Below are positions 1-6,898 of a stretch of DNA of 52,441 nucleotides, in pieces. The position numbers were made by a program, and so were the translations under genes. Below the pieces are notes generated by a model. That model searched no databases and was not told where the DNA came from. It saw only the letters and a list, made by a program, of their open reading frames with translations. Source of the DNA: a virus; IMG/VR virus record IMGVR_UViG_3300003781_000003, positions 1 through 52,441 of that record; one strand, 5' to 3'. Numbering within the stretch: the stretch's first letter is position 1; every line of letters starts with the position of its first letter.

Positions 1-156
1 CCTCTTATCCTCTCAATATTTTTTCTATTTTCCCCTAGGGGGATAGATATTTGCATATTTCACATTTTCCGCATTATTTATATTTTCCACATTTTTATAT
101 TTTTCGAGTTTCTTCATATTATATAGTAATTTATTTTATTTATTTTCATTTTTTAG

Positions 157-184
157 CTTACAATCACCAGCAATTCAATATAAT
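157..184 (+). promoter_or_regulatory. Class A promoter P1
   Basis: CTTACA, 16-bp spacer ending TCAA, TATAAT. It faces a segment without an ORF that ends in the hairpin/T-run at 371-437, so it probably drives a non-coding RNA. Confidence 0.75.
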
Positions 185-190
185 AGTATC

Positions 191-437
191 ATAACAATTA
201 AATAACTTGGAGATTATAAGCTGAAAGTTACTCCTTTATCAATCAACTTCAAGGTGTAGTGTAGCCGTTGCAATTAAGTACACTCGTTACTATCTTTATC
301 ATTAGATATATCGTCAACTTGTTTTTAGTATTATCAAGTATAAAAATAAATACTGGTAGGAATATAGCTGAGCATATCGCTTGAGTACACCATAAGGTCT
401 GATTGAATGGTGTTACGATGATATGCTTTATTTTTTT
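191..437 (+). ncRNA. Candidate structured non-coding RNA
   Basis: A promoter at 157-184 and a rho-independent end at 371-437 bracket about 250 nt with no ORF. The 3' part folds as nested stems: AGCATATC (371-378) with GATATGCT (420-427), and inside it ACACCAT (387-393) with ATGGTGT (407-413), followed by a seven-T run (431-437). Start taken as 7 nt after the -10. No known RNA family is recognised; it could be an sRNA or an attenuated leader. Confidence 0.45.
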
Positions 438-482
438 AGCTAATCAGACATATATGGGATAGTTATATTTACTTAGAGTTAG

Positions 483-491
483 TGATATAAT
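483..491 (+). promoter_or_regulatory. Extended -10 promoter
   Basis: TGATATAAT is a perfect extended -10 (TGn-TATAAT); no good -35 is seen. A transcript from here would carry hairpins GCTCA/TGAGC (517-532) and CGCTACAG/CTGTAGCG (552-572). Confidence 0.5.
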
Positions 492-551
492 AGCCAATAC
501 ATAACAAACAAACGATGCTCACGACCATGAGCTTTAGCGAATGGCGTGATA

Positions 552-572
552 CGCTACAGCTTGTCTGTAGCG
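552..572 (+). other. Perfect 8-bp stem-loop
   Basis: CGCTACAG pairs with CTGTAGCG across a 5-nt loop. There is no T-run, so it is not a simple terminator; it sits directly before the TATA-rich tract. Confidence 0.6.
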
Positions 573-573
573 C

Positions 574-720
574 AACTATTACTACTATATAAATACTATA
601 TATATTATATATACTCACTATAGCTACATATATAATTACTATATTCTTCCTATATTATATAATTCCTATATCATATACATATCCTATATACTTCCTATAT
701 TAAGTTAATATTGTAACTAT
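574..720. repeat. TATA-rich iterated tract, possible DNA-unwinding element
   Basis: A nearly pure A/T tract with the 9-mer TTCCTATAT at 647-655, 663-671 and 692-700, a variant ATCCTATAT at about 681-689, and many further CTATAT/TATATA units. Iterated short motifs in an AT-rich block beside hairpins are typical of replication origins, but no DnaA boxes were recognised. Origin is a hypothesis. Confidence 0.4.
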
Positions 721-730
721 ATAATTCTTT

Positions 731-750
731 GGAATAACTGGCGTTATTCC
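731..750 (+). other. Perfect 8-bp stem-loop
   Basis: GGAATAAC pairs with GTTATTCC across the loop TGGC, just after the TATA-rich tract. It is not followed directly by a T-run. Confidence 0.55.
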
Positions 751-824
751 TATCTTCGTCACTACGTTCCTCAGAGCATGTTGTTTTTTGTTGTTTTTGT
801 TATTATATATAGTTAATAATCCTC

Positions 825-852
825 CTTACAATCCTCGATTGTTCAATACAAT
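825..852 (+). promoter_or_regulatory. Class A promoter P2
   Basis: CTTACA, 16-bp spacer ending TCAA, TACAAT; drives the helicase-like gene at 890. Confidence 0.8.
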
Positions 853-889
853 AGTAATAAGTACAAATCAATAACACAAGGAGACAACG

Positions 890-2161
890 ATGAAAATTAA
901 AGTGGTAGATGACATTTGTGGTTCAGGAAAAACATCTTGGGCAATACAACGCATAAATGAATCAAAAAATGATGAAAAATTCATTTACGTCACTCCATAT
1001 TTAAACGAAGTCGACAGAATCATCAATTCCACTAATGCTGAATTTCTAGAGCCAGAATCCAATAAAGGAAATGGTTCAAAATTGTCACATTTTAAAGAAT
1101 TGCTCGAATCTAAGCAATCAATAGTAACAACACATCAGTTATTCAAAATGCTCGACCAAGAAACGTTAGATTTGATTAAGCAAGCTGATTATACGTTGAT
1201 TATGGATGAAGTAGCGAATGTCCTTGAACCAGTAAAAATCAGTCCAAAGGATATTCAATATTTATTACAAGCTAAAGCAATCGAGGTGAAAAATGATGGT
1301 TCTGTTGCATGGATTGACGAAGAATATGGAATGGAAGATGATTCTCGATTCCGTGACGTTAAAATATTAGCTCAAAGCGAAAATTTGTTTATTTATGAAA
1401 ATATGGCAATGTTTTGGACAATGAATATCAATAGTTTCCTTTCTTTTAAGGATGTTTACATCTTGACATATTTATTCGATGGACAAATACAAAAATATTA
1501 TTATGATATGTACAACGTTGAATATGAAAAATTTAGCGTAAGTAAAGTTGAAAATAAATATTCAATTGTACCATACAATAAGTTGAAAGAACCAAGACAA
1601 GAAATTTTCGAGAAATTAAATATATATGAAGATTATCAACAAGGACGTAAAATTAGCAAACTTAATACAAATTTCAACATGCAAAATAAAACAAGAGGTT
1701 TGCTATCGTCAACTTGGTTTGATAAAGCGACGAAAGATGAAATTGCTTGTTTAAATAAAAATTTAAGAAACTATTTCGATACCCAAACAAAAACTGGCAA
1801 TAAGAGCTTGTTTTGGACAACGAAAAAAGATATAGCTTCATTGTTAAAAAATAAAAAATGTACATTCAATAAAAAAGATGACCGCTCAAAGGATAATTTT
1901 GTATCATTGAATATGCGAGCTACAAATGCTTATGCTGAATGTGAATCAATGGCATATATTTATAATCGCTTTATGAACCCGATGGAAAAACGATTTTTCT
2001 TATCCAAAGGTTCAAAAGTTGATGAAGATGTTTTAGCTATGAGTGATTTGATTCAGTTTATGTTCCGTGGTTGTATTCGTAAAGGACAACCAATGAATTG
2101 CTACATTCCATCTGAACGAATGCGAAATTTATTAGAAAGATGGTCGAAATTCGAGGATTAA
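890..2161 (+). CDS. P-loop helicase-like ATPase
   Basis: 423 aa. The N-terminus carries a Walker A motif GSGKTS (residues 11-16), and residues 102-107 (TLIMDE) look like a Walker B/DEAD-type motif II. Near the C-terminus QFMFRGCIRKG resembles helicase motif VI with arginine fingers. This layout fits a superfamily 1/2 DNA helicase or related phage ATPase; the central part is not recognised. AAGGAG precedes the ATG at good spacing. It has its own class A promoter, and its stop codon lies inside the terminator stem, so it is a single-gene transcript. The exact role (replication, recombination or restart) is inference. Confidence 0.75.
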   Translation: MKIKVVDDICGSGKTSWAIQRINESKNDEKFIYVTPYLNEVDRIINSTNAEFLEPESNKGNGSKLSHFKELLESKQSIVTTHQLFKMLDQETLDLIKQADYTLIMDEVANVLEPVKISPKDIQYLLQAKAIEVKNDGSVAWIDEEYGMEDDSRFRDVKILAQSENLFIYENMAMFWTMNINSFLSFKDVYILTYLFDGQIQKYYYDMYNVEYEKFSVSKVENKYSIVPYNKLKEPRQEIFEKLNIYEDYQQGRKISKLNTNFNMQNKTRGLLSSTWFDKATKDEIACLNKNLRNYFDTQTKTGNKSLFWTTKKDIASLLKNKKCTFNKKDDRSKDNFVSLNMRATNAYAECESMAYIYNRFMNPMEKRFFLSKGSKVDEDVLAMSDLIQFMFRGCIRKGQPMNCYIPSERMRNLLERWSKFED

Positions 2162-2182
2162 TTTAATTCTCGAATTTTTTTT
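2147..2182 (+). terminator. Intrinsic terminator
   Basis: AAATTCGAG pairs with CTCGAATTT (2169-2177), ending in eight Ts; the stem includes the end of the helicase-like gene. Confidence 0.85.
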
Positions 2183-2189
2183 ATTTTTC

Positions 2190-2217
2190 CTTACATTTCA
2201 ACCAATTTCAATACAAT
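2190..2217 (+). promoter_or_regulatory. Class A promoter P3
   Basis: CTTACA, 16-bp spacer ending TCAA, TACAAT; drives the gene at 2289. Confidence 0.8.
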
Positions 2218-2288
2218 AGTGATATAAATTAAAAATTTGGTGGGCGAACCACATCATATATAAAATAAACACAAAGGAGGAAATCAAA

Positions 2289-2588
2289 ATGATTTTAGGA
2301 CGCTACATTGTTAGCTCTCATGCAAAACGACGTTATGAGCAGCGTGTAGGAATTTACAGCAAGTTAAATACTTATCAATGTATCAAGCAAGATTTACATT
2401 TTTCAAGAATCAAACGAATTGTAACGAAAGAGGATGGCACAATACATGTGTTTGCCAGACATAGCGTTGAATTTGTTTTCAAGAAACACCACAGTGGCAA
2501 ATTGATTTTAAAAACAGTTATCAAGCGTAATCGTGAAACGCATCAACATACAATGAAGAAACGTGAAAAGCAAAAAGCTTTCGCATAA
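2289..2588 (+). CDS. Small basic protein with HAKRRYEQR motif
   Basis: 99 aa, rich in Lys, Arg and His. Residues 11-19 read HAKRRYEQR, the kind of HA-x-R-R-x-x-x-R motif seen in small DUF4258-like and other phage proteins. AAAGGAGG gives the start. Alone between its own promoter and a bidirectional terminator. Function unknown; nucleic-acid binding is plausible from charge only. Confidence 0.65.
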   Translation: MILGRYIVSSHAKRRYEQRVGIYSKLNTYQCIKQDLHFSRIKRIVTKEDGTIHVFARHSVEFVFKKHHSGKLILKTVIKRNRETHQHTMKKREKQKAFA

Positions 2589-2590
2589 AA

Positions 2591-2617
2591 AAAGGTAGCT
2601 CATTGAGCTACCTTTTT
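2591..2617. terminator. Bidirectional terminator
   Basis: An A-run, GGTAGCTC, a 3-nt loop, GAGCTACC and a T-run. It separates the + gene ending at 2588 from the - gene ending at 2608. Confidence 0.85.
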
Positions 2618-2865
2618 CCATTTATTGTTAATAACATTGTCTCCGCATTCATTGGGTTATCATATTGTAATTGTAATCCTTCATGAAAACCAGCATCCCC
2701 AAACAAATATCGCATTGACCTATATGTTATAGCTTTATCCGTTAAACAATGCTCAACCCACAACATCGTTGCCATATCATCAGCTAAAAAATCAATCATT
2801 TCCTTATCATAATCACATTCTTTCATGTTCTTGATAAATTCCTCACGTATTTCCTGTAATTTCAT
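2608..2865 (-). CDS. Hypothetical protein, the only convincing minus-strand gene
   Basis: 85 aa, acidic and probably all helical (begins MKLQEIREEFIKNMKECDYD). On the minus strand an AGGAGG lies 7-8 nt before the ATG and an extended -10 promoter TGTTATAAT lies upstream (2895-2903), so it is a real transcription unit and not a shadow. It converges on the bidirectional terminator. Its promoter region abuts a copy of the 18-bp palindrome. No family recognised. Being the one gene against the flow with a host-type promoter, it could be an early or lysogeny-type regulator; that is speculation. Confidence 0.75.
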   Translation of the reverse strand: MKLQEIREEFIKNMKECDYDKEMIDFLADDMATMLWVEHCLTDKAITYRSMRYLFGDAGFHEGLQLQYDNPMNAETMLLTINGKR

Positions 2866-2894
2866 AACAAAACCTCCTATTCATTTATATATCA

Positions 2895-2923
2895 ATTATA
2901 ACATATGTAAACAGACAATGCAA
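2895..2923 (-). promoter_or_regulatory. Class B promoter, minus strand
   Basis: Read on the - strand: TTGCAT (2923-2918), 17-bp spacer, TATAAT (2900-2895) with an extended TG. It serves the minus-strand gene at 2608-2865. The palindrome at 2924 abuts the -35. Confidence 0.65.
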
Positions 2924-2941
2924 TTGAAAATTAATATTCAA
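2924..2941. repeat. 18-bp palindrome copy 1
   Basis: TTGAAAATTAATATTCAA, directly upstream of the minus-strand class B promoter and 51 bp before the class A -35 of the ligase gene. One half-site has a single mismatch. Confidence 0.85.
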
Positions 2942-2991
2942 TTCTTACAGCATTGTTACAACATTGAAATATAATCGAAATACAATGCTTC

Positions 2992-3019
2992 CTTACATTT
3001 TAATACATATCAATACAAT
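2992..3019 (+). promoter_or_regulatory. Class A promoter P4
   Basis: CTTACA, 16-bp spacer ending TCAA, TACAAT, then GTAA six bases on; drives the DNA ligase. Confidence 0.8.
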
Positions 3020-3050
3020 AACGGTGTAATCAAAATTAGGAGGTAATGTA

Positions 3051-4337
3051 ATGAGTGTTAAAAATTTAATGTTAGCGTTTGATGAAATTGAAGCAACATC
3101 AAGTAGAAATGAAAAAGAAGCATTGTTATTGAAACATGCTGATTTAGCAGGATTTAAAGAAGTGCTTAAATTCGTTTACAATCCATATGTTGTAACAGGA
3201 TTAGCTAAAAAGAAAGTAACTCGTACTGTCGTGCCAGTTTCAGTTGGTTTTCATAAACTAAGTGAGCTAATGAAATTCGTAGCAAAAAATAACACAGGTT
3301 CAGATGATGTTATTGGCGTTGTTCAAAATTATCTGTCACAATTAGATGATGATATGAAACAATTTGTAACCAACATATTAATAAAAGATTTAAAAGTTGG
3401 TATCACAGCCAAAACAATTAACAAAGTATTCGGAAAAGATTCAGTTGGTTTAAGCTTTATCCCAGAGCATAATGTAATGTTAGCTTCTAAATGGGAAGAC
3501 CATCAAGATAAAATCAAAGGACGATTCCAAGTAAGCTTGAAATTAGATGGAATTCGTTGTACTGTTATCAATGAACAAGCTGGTCCTAAATTCTTCACAC
3601 GACAAGGACATCCAATCGAAGGATTAATCGAACTTGAAGAAATTTTCAAACAATTGCCTAAAGGTATTGTATACGATGGAGAATTGATTGCTGAAAACAT
3701 CCATAATTATACTTCAGACGATTTATTCCGATACACACAAAAAATCGTTCGTAAAGATGGCGTTAAAACTGGCATTCAATTTTGGGCATTCGATATGTTG
3801 CGTATTGTTGAATTTAAGTTCGGTAAATCACATTTGCCATTAGAAGAGCGTATCAACGATTTGACAACAGTTGTTGAACAAGCTGACCATGATTTATTAA
3901 AAATTGTCCCAATTTATTATGTTGGAACAGATAAGCAACGTGTGTATGAGCTATTGGAAGAAGCTTCTAAAGCTGGTCTTGAAGGATTAATGGTATCGCC
4001 AGTTGATGCTTTATATGAAACAAAACGTTCACGTAAGTTGCTTAAAGTTAAAAAGTTCGAAACAGCTGATTTAAGAATTGTTGGTTTCGAAGAACATAAA
4101 CATGGCGACAAGCTCGGTTCGCTGGTCGTTGAATACAAAGGATATGAAGTTAATGTCGGTTCTGGTTTCAGCGACGTTGAGCGCAACAAGCTATGGTCTG
4201 AGCGATTTGAATTGATTGGTACGATTGTCGAAGTGGGATATTTTGAAGAATCAAAAAACCAAGACGGTGGCGTATCGTTACGTTTCCCAACATTCAAACG
4301 TTTACGAGATGACAAAACAGAACCATCATACAATTAA
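3051..4337 (+). CDS. ATP-dependent DNA ligase
   Basis: 428 aa. The nucleotidyltransferase motif I KLDGIR gives the adenylated lysine at residue 164; later motifs include FTRQG (Ia), YDGELI (III), EGLMVS (IV) and LKVKKF (V). An N-terminal helical region of about 120 residues precedes the catalytic core, and the C-terminal 100 residues (DLRIVGFEEHKHG onwards) look like the OB-fold. It seals nicks in phage DNA during replication and repair. Size is closer to T4-type phage ligases than to the 270-residue SPbeta LigB. AGGAGG sets the start; it has its own class A promoter. Confidence 0.92.
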   Translation: MSVKNLMLAFDEIEATSSRNEKEALLLKHADLAGFKEVLKFVYNPYVVTGLAKKKVTRTVVPVSVGFHKLSELMKFVAKNNTGSDDVIGVVQNYLSQLDDDMKQFVTNILIKDLKVGITAKTINKVFGKDSVGLSFIPEHNVMLASKWEDHQDKIKGRFQVSLKLDGIRCTVINEQAGPKFFTRQGHPIEGLIELEEIFKQLPKGIVYDGELIAENIHNYTSDDLFRYTQKIVRKDGVKTGIQFWAFDMLRIVEFKFGKSHLPLEERINDLTTVVEQADHDLLKIVPIYYVGTDKQRVYELLEEASKAGLEGLMVSPVDALYETKRSRKLLKVKKFETADLRIVGFEEHKHGDKLGSLVVEYKGYEVNVGSGFSDVERNKLWSERFELIGTIVEVGYFEESKNQDGGVSLRFPTFKRLRDDKTEPSYN

Positions 4338-4346
4338 TAATTATTC

Positions 4347-4366
4347 AGCTCCACTAATGTGGAGTT
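4347..4366 (+). other. Hairpin without T-run
   Basis: AGCTCCAC pairs with GTGGAGTT over a 4-nt loop, immediately followed by the palindrome and the next ribosome site. It may be a weak terminator or an RNA-stability element between the ligase and the coiled-coil gene. Confidence 0.5.
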
Positions 4367-4382
4367 GAATATTAATATTCAA
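4365..4382. repeat. 18-bp palindrome copy 2
   Basis: Perfect TTGAATATTAATATTCAA, ending 1 nt before the AGGAGG of the gene at 4397. It overlaps the 3' arm of the hairpin at 4347-4366 by two bases. Confidence 0.9.
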
Positions 4383-4396
4383 TAGGAGGAAATTAT

Positions 4397-4777
4397 ATGT
4401 TAAAATTCACAAGTAAACATGTTCTCACCGCTTTCTTTTCACTAGCAGTTGGTGCATCAGCGATGAGTTATGTGGGATTCCAAAATTATAATACGGTGTA
4501 TCAAGAAAAAGTAAAAGTTGAAGAAAAGCTTGTAGATGCCAAAAAAGAATCTAAAGAAAATCACGAGCAAGTTAAAACAATCACTAAGCGATTTGAAGAT
4601 GTTGCAACGGAATTAGATTCTTCAAAAGAAGAATTAACGAAAGTTCAACAAGAATTACAATCGGCCAATGAAGCTCTCACACAGCAAAAACAAGCAAATG
4701 CAGAATTGAATGAAAAGAACAAACAGGTCATTGCGGAAAAAGAAAAGCTGAGGAATGAGTTAGATTCAAAAAAGTAA
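4397..4777 (+). CDS. Membrane-anchored coiled-coil protein, 5' part of a frameshifted 3D-domain gene
   Basis: 126 aa. Residues 8-28 form a signal-anchor segment; residues 33-125 are a long charged coiled coil (EKL/KEE heptads). The last codons read TCA AAA AAG TAA, containing the slippery heptamer A_AAA_AAG right at the stop. A -1 shift there joins it in frame to the 3D-domain ORF at 4786, giving about 248 aa, close to SPbeta YorM, which is a single 3D-domain protein of about that size. So the 126-aa product is likely the unshifted form. AGGAGG sets the start. Alternative: a natural or sequencing frameshift. Confidence 0.75.
   Translation: MLKFTSKHVLTAFFSLAVGASAMSYVGFQNYNTVYQEKVKVEEKLVDAKKESKENHEQVKTITKRFEDVATELDSSKEELTKVQQELQSANEALTQQKQANAELNEKNKQVIAEKEKLRNELDSKK
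4768..4774 (+). promoter_or_regulatory. Slippery heptamer A_AAA_AAG, candidate -1 frameshift site
   Basis: In the zero frame of the coiled-coil gene the bases fall as A AAA AAG directly before TAA (4775-4777), the classical dnaX-type slip site. A GAGG at 4750-4753, 14 nt upstream, could act as an SD-like stimulator. No strong downstream stem-loop is obvious. Confidence 0.6.
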
Positions 4778-4785
4778 CAAGCCCT

Positions 4786-5142
4786 ATGAGCAGTGCAAAA
4801 GTAACAAACGAAACACCACCAGTAGGTAACACAATGACATTCATTGCTACCGCATATTCCACTTGGGAAAATGGCGATATGCTGAGTGCTCAAAAGTGGG
4901 GCAACCTAACAGCCAGCGGAACAACCGTGAAACAAGGTCGTACTATTGCTACAGACCCTAACGTAATTCCTTTGGGAACTAAAGTAAAAATCGACTTCCC
5001 AGCACCGTATGATTACATGGACGGAGAATACATTGCTGAAGATACGGGCAATGCGATTAAAGGAAATAAAGTAGATGTTTACTTTGATTCAATTGAAGTT
5101 GCTAACCAATTTGGTAAAAAGCAGATACAAGTAAGTTATTAG
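4786..5142 (+). CDS. 3D-domain protein, 3' part of a frameshifted gene (YorM-like)
   Basis: 118 aa from the first ATG. It contains a 3D domain: FIATAYS, the region SGTTVKQGRTIATDPNVIPL, and DTGNAIKGNKVDVYF with the conserved aspartates. 3D domains occur in cell-wall-active proteins such as MltA- and YocH-like lytic enzymes. No Shine-Dalgarno precedes 4786, which supports translation by -1 frameshifting from the upstream ORF (junction at 4774). The joined product would be a membrane-tethered coiled coil presenting a 3D domain outside the membrane. Confidence 0.75.
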   Translation: MSSAKVTNETPPVGNTMTFIATAYSTWENGDMLSAQKWGNLTASGTTVKQGRTIATDPNVIPLGTKVKIDFPAPYDYMDGEYIAEDTGNAIKGNKVDVYFDSIEVANQFGKKQIQVSY

Positions 5143-5168
5143 AACCAACCGTTATGGTTGGTTTTTTT
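5143..5168 (+). terminator. Intrinsic terminator
   Basis: AACCAACC, 5-nt loop, GGTTGGTT and a T-run. Confidence 0.9.
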
Positions 5169-5193
5169 ATTGGTTTTTATTTTTTGAATTTTC

Positions 5194-5221
5194 CTTACAA
5201 TGGCCAGTAAATCAATATAAT
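5194..5221 (+). promoter_or_regulatory. Class A promoter P5
   Basis: CTTACA, 16-bp spacer ending TCAA, TATAAT. The new transcript starts with a small stem-loop ATGTC/GACAT (5235-5249). Confidence 0.8.
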
Positions 5222-5276
5222 AGTATTAAGAACGATGTCATAAAGACATTAAAACAACATTAAAGGAGAATTTAAA

Positions 5277-6221
5277 ATGAAGGTGGAAGAATTAGCTCTA
5301 ATCAGAGATGGTATTGATTATAAACAAACAAAATTAGAAGACAGAAAAGCAATTGTTGAAGCTGTCTTAGAAGGTCGAGAAGAAGATATTGCTGAGCATT
5401 TTAACAATATGAAAGTGAATTTGAACAGTTCAGATAAATTATCACATGAAGACAATGTAGCACGTACAGTGGAAACATTAGCTAACTATTTGCTAAATTC
5501 CGATGAAATCAAGGAAGAAAAAATTGAAACAAATTATGTGTTCCACACAGATGAACAGTATTTTCAAAAGAAAATTCAACGTGAAAATTCAATTGAAGGA
5601 ATGGCGTCTGATTCAAACGAGGACACTGTAATTCATTTCCTTGTTCGCTCCAAAAAGAATTACAAAAAATCTAAAGCGCAAGTTATTACAACAAAAGATT
5701 TGAAACGTGAAGGATTGGTTGGCGAAGTGTTACGAGCTTATCAAGCAGAACTTGACCGCATTTCACACAAGCTTAAAAAAGAAAACCTTGACGCTTCTGG
5801 CAACCGTTATTTATTAACTCGTGCTAGCGGTCAAATTAAAACAGATATGATTACTGTTAAAGACCAATTACTTGGCACATTCGGTTACAATGCTAATCCA
5901 TCTGAAAGCACGGAATATGATTTAGATGTAATTGATTTTAAAAATGAAAAACACGTTGAAGCTTTAATGAGAACGTTTTGCGATTTCGAGCCAGACAACG
6001 AACTAGCATTTATTGTTGCAGCTTTTGAACAATTAGCTGATGAAACATTGCTAACGCCTCGTGAACGTGTTATGTATAGCTTAATCCGTGAAGGTGAAAA
6101 GAATGTTGACATTGCGCCACATTTCGATATTACACCTCAACGAGTTGGTCAATTAATTACATTGATTGCCAAAAAAATAGCTCAACATGCTACAAAAATT
6201 GAATTTGCTGAAGGGTGTTAA
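5277..6221 (+). CDS. Sigma-70 region 4-like DNA-binding protein
   Basis: 314 aa. About residues 255-305 (LTPRERVMYSLIREGEKNVD, then APHFDITPQRVGQLI) read as a sigma region 4 helix-turn-helix of the kind that contacts -35 elements. The first 250 residues are not recognisable as sigma region 2, though a conserved acidic/helical middle is present. AAAGGAG sets the start; own class A promoter. It is the strongest candidate in the window for a phage transcription regulator or sigma-like factor, and so for recognising the class A promoters; that link is inference. Confidence 0.65.
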   Translation: MKVEELALIRDGIDYKQTKLEDRKAIVEAVLEGREEDIAEHFNNMKVNLNSSDKLSHEDNVARTVETLANYLLNSDEIKEEKIETNYVFHTDEQYFQKKIQRENSIEGMASDSNEDTVIHFLVRSKKNYKKSKAQVITTKDLKREGLVGEVLRAYQAELDRISHKLKKENLDASGNRYLLTRASGQIKTDMITVKDQLLGTFGYNANPSESTEYDLDVIDFKNEKHVEALMRTFCDFEPDNELAFIVAAFEQLADETLLTPRERVMYSLIREGEKNVDIAPHFDITPQRVGQLITLIAKKIAQHATKIEFAEGC

Positions 6222-6255
6222 TTCACCCTTTAATATATATTAGGAGGAACTTATT

Positions 6256-6609
6256 ATGGTAGATGCAATGAATTATGGTTTAGGATTAAATGCAGATGTA
6301 GTTGTGGAACATGGCGACGGATATGGAGCACCAACAGCTACGAGAATTCTTTTTGATGAGTATTTGTATCAAATTGTATTATCAGGAACTGTTAAAGCAG
6401 TTAAAGCTGATTCAATTAAGCAAGGTGCAATTATGGGTAGAATTCCAGAATTCCCAATGGGACGACGAATTTTAACTTGTATGTCCAACGTTGGTCCTGT
6501 GCGAGTAGACGTTGATGAAAACAAAAATATCATTTACAATCATGATAGCACACCAAGCTGGGTATCATTTGATGGAATTACAATCATGCCAGACCTTGGT
6601 CGAGGTTAA
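6256..6609 (+). CDS. Hypothetical protein
   Basis: 117 aa, glycine-rich start (YGLGLNADVVVEHGDGYGAP) and mixed beta pattern. AGGAGG precedes ATG 6256. It is co-transcribed behind the sigma-like gene, 34 bp downstream, and followed by a terminator. I do not recognise the family; the pairing suggests a shared regulatory or timing role but nothing more can be said. Confidence 0.6.
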   Translation: MVDAMNYGLGLNADVVVEHGDGYGAPTATRILFDEYLYQIVLSGTVKAVKADSIKQGAIMGRIPEFPMGRRILTCMSNVGPVRVDVDENKNIIYNHDSTPSWVSFDGITIMPDLGRG

Positions 6610-6619
6610 TATGAAAGAA

Positions 6620-6652
6620 AACACAACTGGTTGTATGCTGGTTGTGTTTTTT
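6620..6652 (+). terminator. Intrinsic terminator
   Basis: AACACAAC (6620-6627) pairs with GTTGTGTT (6641-6648), followed by Ts. Confidence 0.85.
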
Positions 6653-6702
6653 GCGTATATATTGATGCTATAACCCAGTAAAATTTATATTTTAGGAGGA
6701 AC

Positions 6703-6730
6703 CTTACATTTTCGATTTATTTAATACAAT
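6703..6730 (+). promoter_or_regulatory. Class A promoter P6
   Basis: CTTACA, 16 bp, TACAAT (with TTAA instead of TCAA before the -10). It reads only into a 95-nt terminator-ended segment without an ORF. An orphan TTTAGGAGGA lies just upstream at 6691-6700, perhaps a relic of a lost gene. Confidence 0.7.
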
Positions 6731-6736
6731 AGTATT

Positions 6737-6831
6737 GTCTCATAAGACATCTACTCCAAAAACTACGACAAATTAAAAACTGCGGAATAGAAACACAAGC
6801 AAACCATCGTACTGGCATACGGTGGTTTTTT
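6737..6831 (+). ncRNA. Candidate small RNA
   Basis: Promoter P6 and a terminator define a transcript of about 95 nt with no plausible ORF or ribosome site. Its 5' end forms TGTCT/AGACA (6736-6749, loop CATA), its middle is A-rich and unpaired, and its 3' end is the terminator hairpin. That is the standard anatomy of a bacterial sRNA. The target is unknown. Confidence 0.55.
6802..6831 (+). terminator. Intrinsic terminator
   Basis: AACCATCGTA pairs with TACGGTGGTT (one G-U), then six Ts. Confidence 0.85.
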
Positions 6832-6840
6832 ATTTATGTC

Positions 6841-6868
6841 TTTACATTTGTTAGTAATGTGATATAAT
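6841..6868 (+). promoter_or_regulatory. Class B promoter
   Basis: TTTACA, 16 bp, TATAAT with extended TG (TGATATAAT). It serves the operon 6899-7978. Confidence 0.7.
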
Positions 6869-6898
6869 TACATTATAAATAAGAAAGAGGTGTTACAA

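Larger units (their letters stand above)
1..889. other. Gene-free AT-rich control region
   Basis: I find no credible protein gene here on either strand. It holds a T-rich start with a CCCCTAGGGG palindrome (34-43), a class A promoter (157-184), a structured terminator-ended segment (371-437), an extended -10 promoter (483-491), three further hairpins, a tract of TATA iterations (574-720) and the promoter of the first gene (825-852). It is the only gene-free stretch above 300 bases in the window. Control region, origin or both are possible; that is inference. Confidence 0.7.

Noticed and set aside
574-720. CRISPR array or tandem-repeat array
   Set aside because: The repeats are short AT-rich words with irregular spacing and no unique spacers.
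1-889. tRNA genes
   Set aside because: The hairpins here do not form a cloverleaf and lack the T-loop GTTCGA-type motif; none was recognised elsewhere in the window.
3917-4333. 138-codon open frame on the minus strand inside the DNA ligase gene
   Set aside because: It lies fully antisense to a well supported ligase, has no ribosome site or promoter, and has the biased composition of a shadow frame.
6691-6730. TTTAGGAGGA as the ribosome site of a gene
   Set aside because: No start codon follows at usable distance; the sequence runs directly into a class A promoter. Kept only as an orphan SD.
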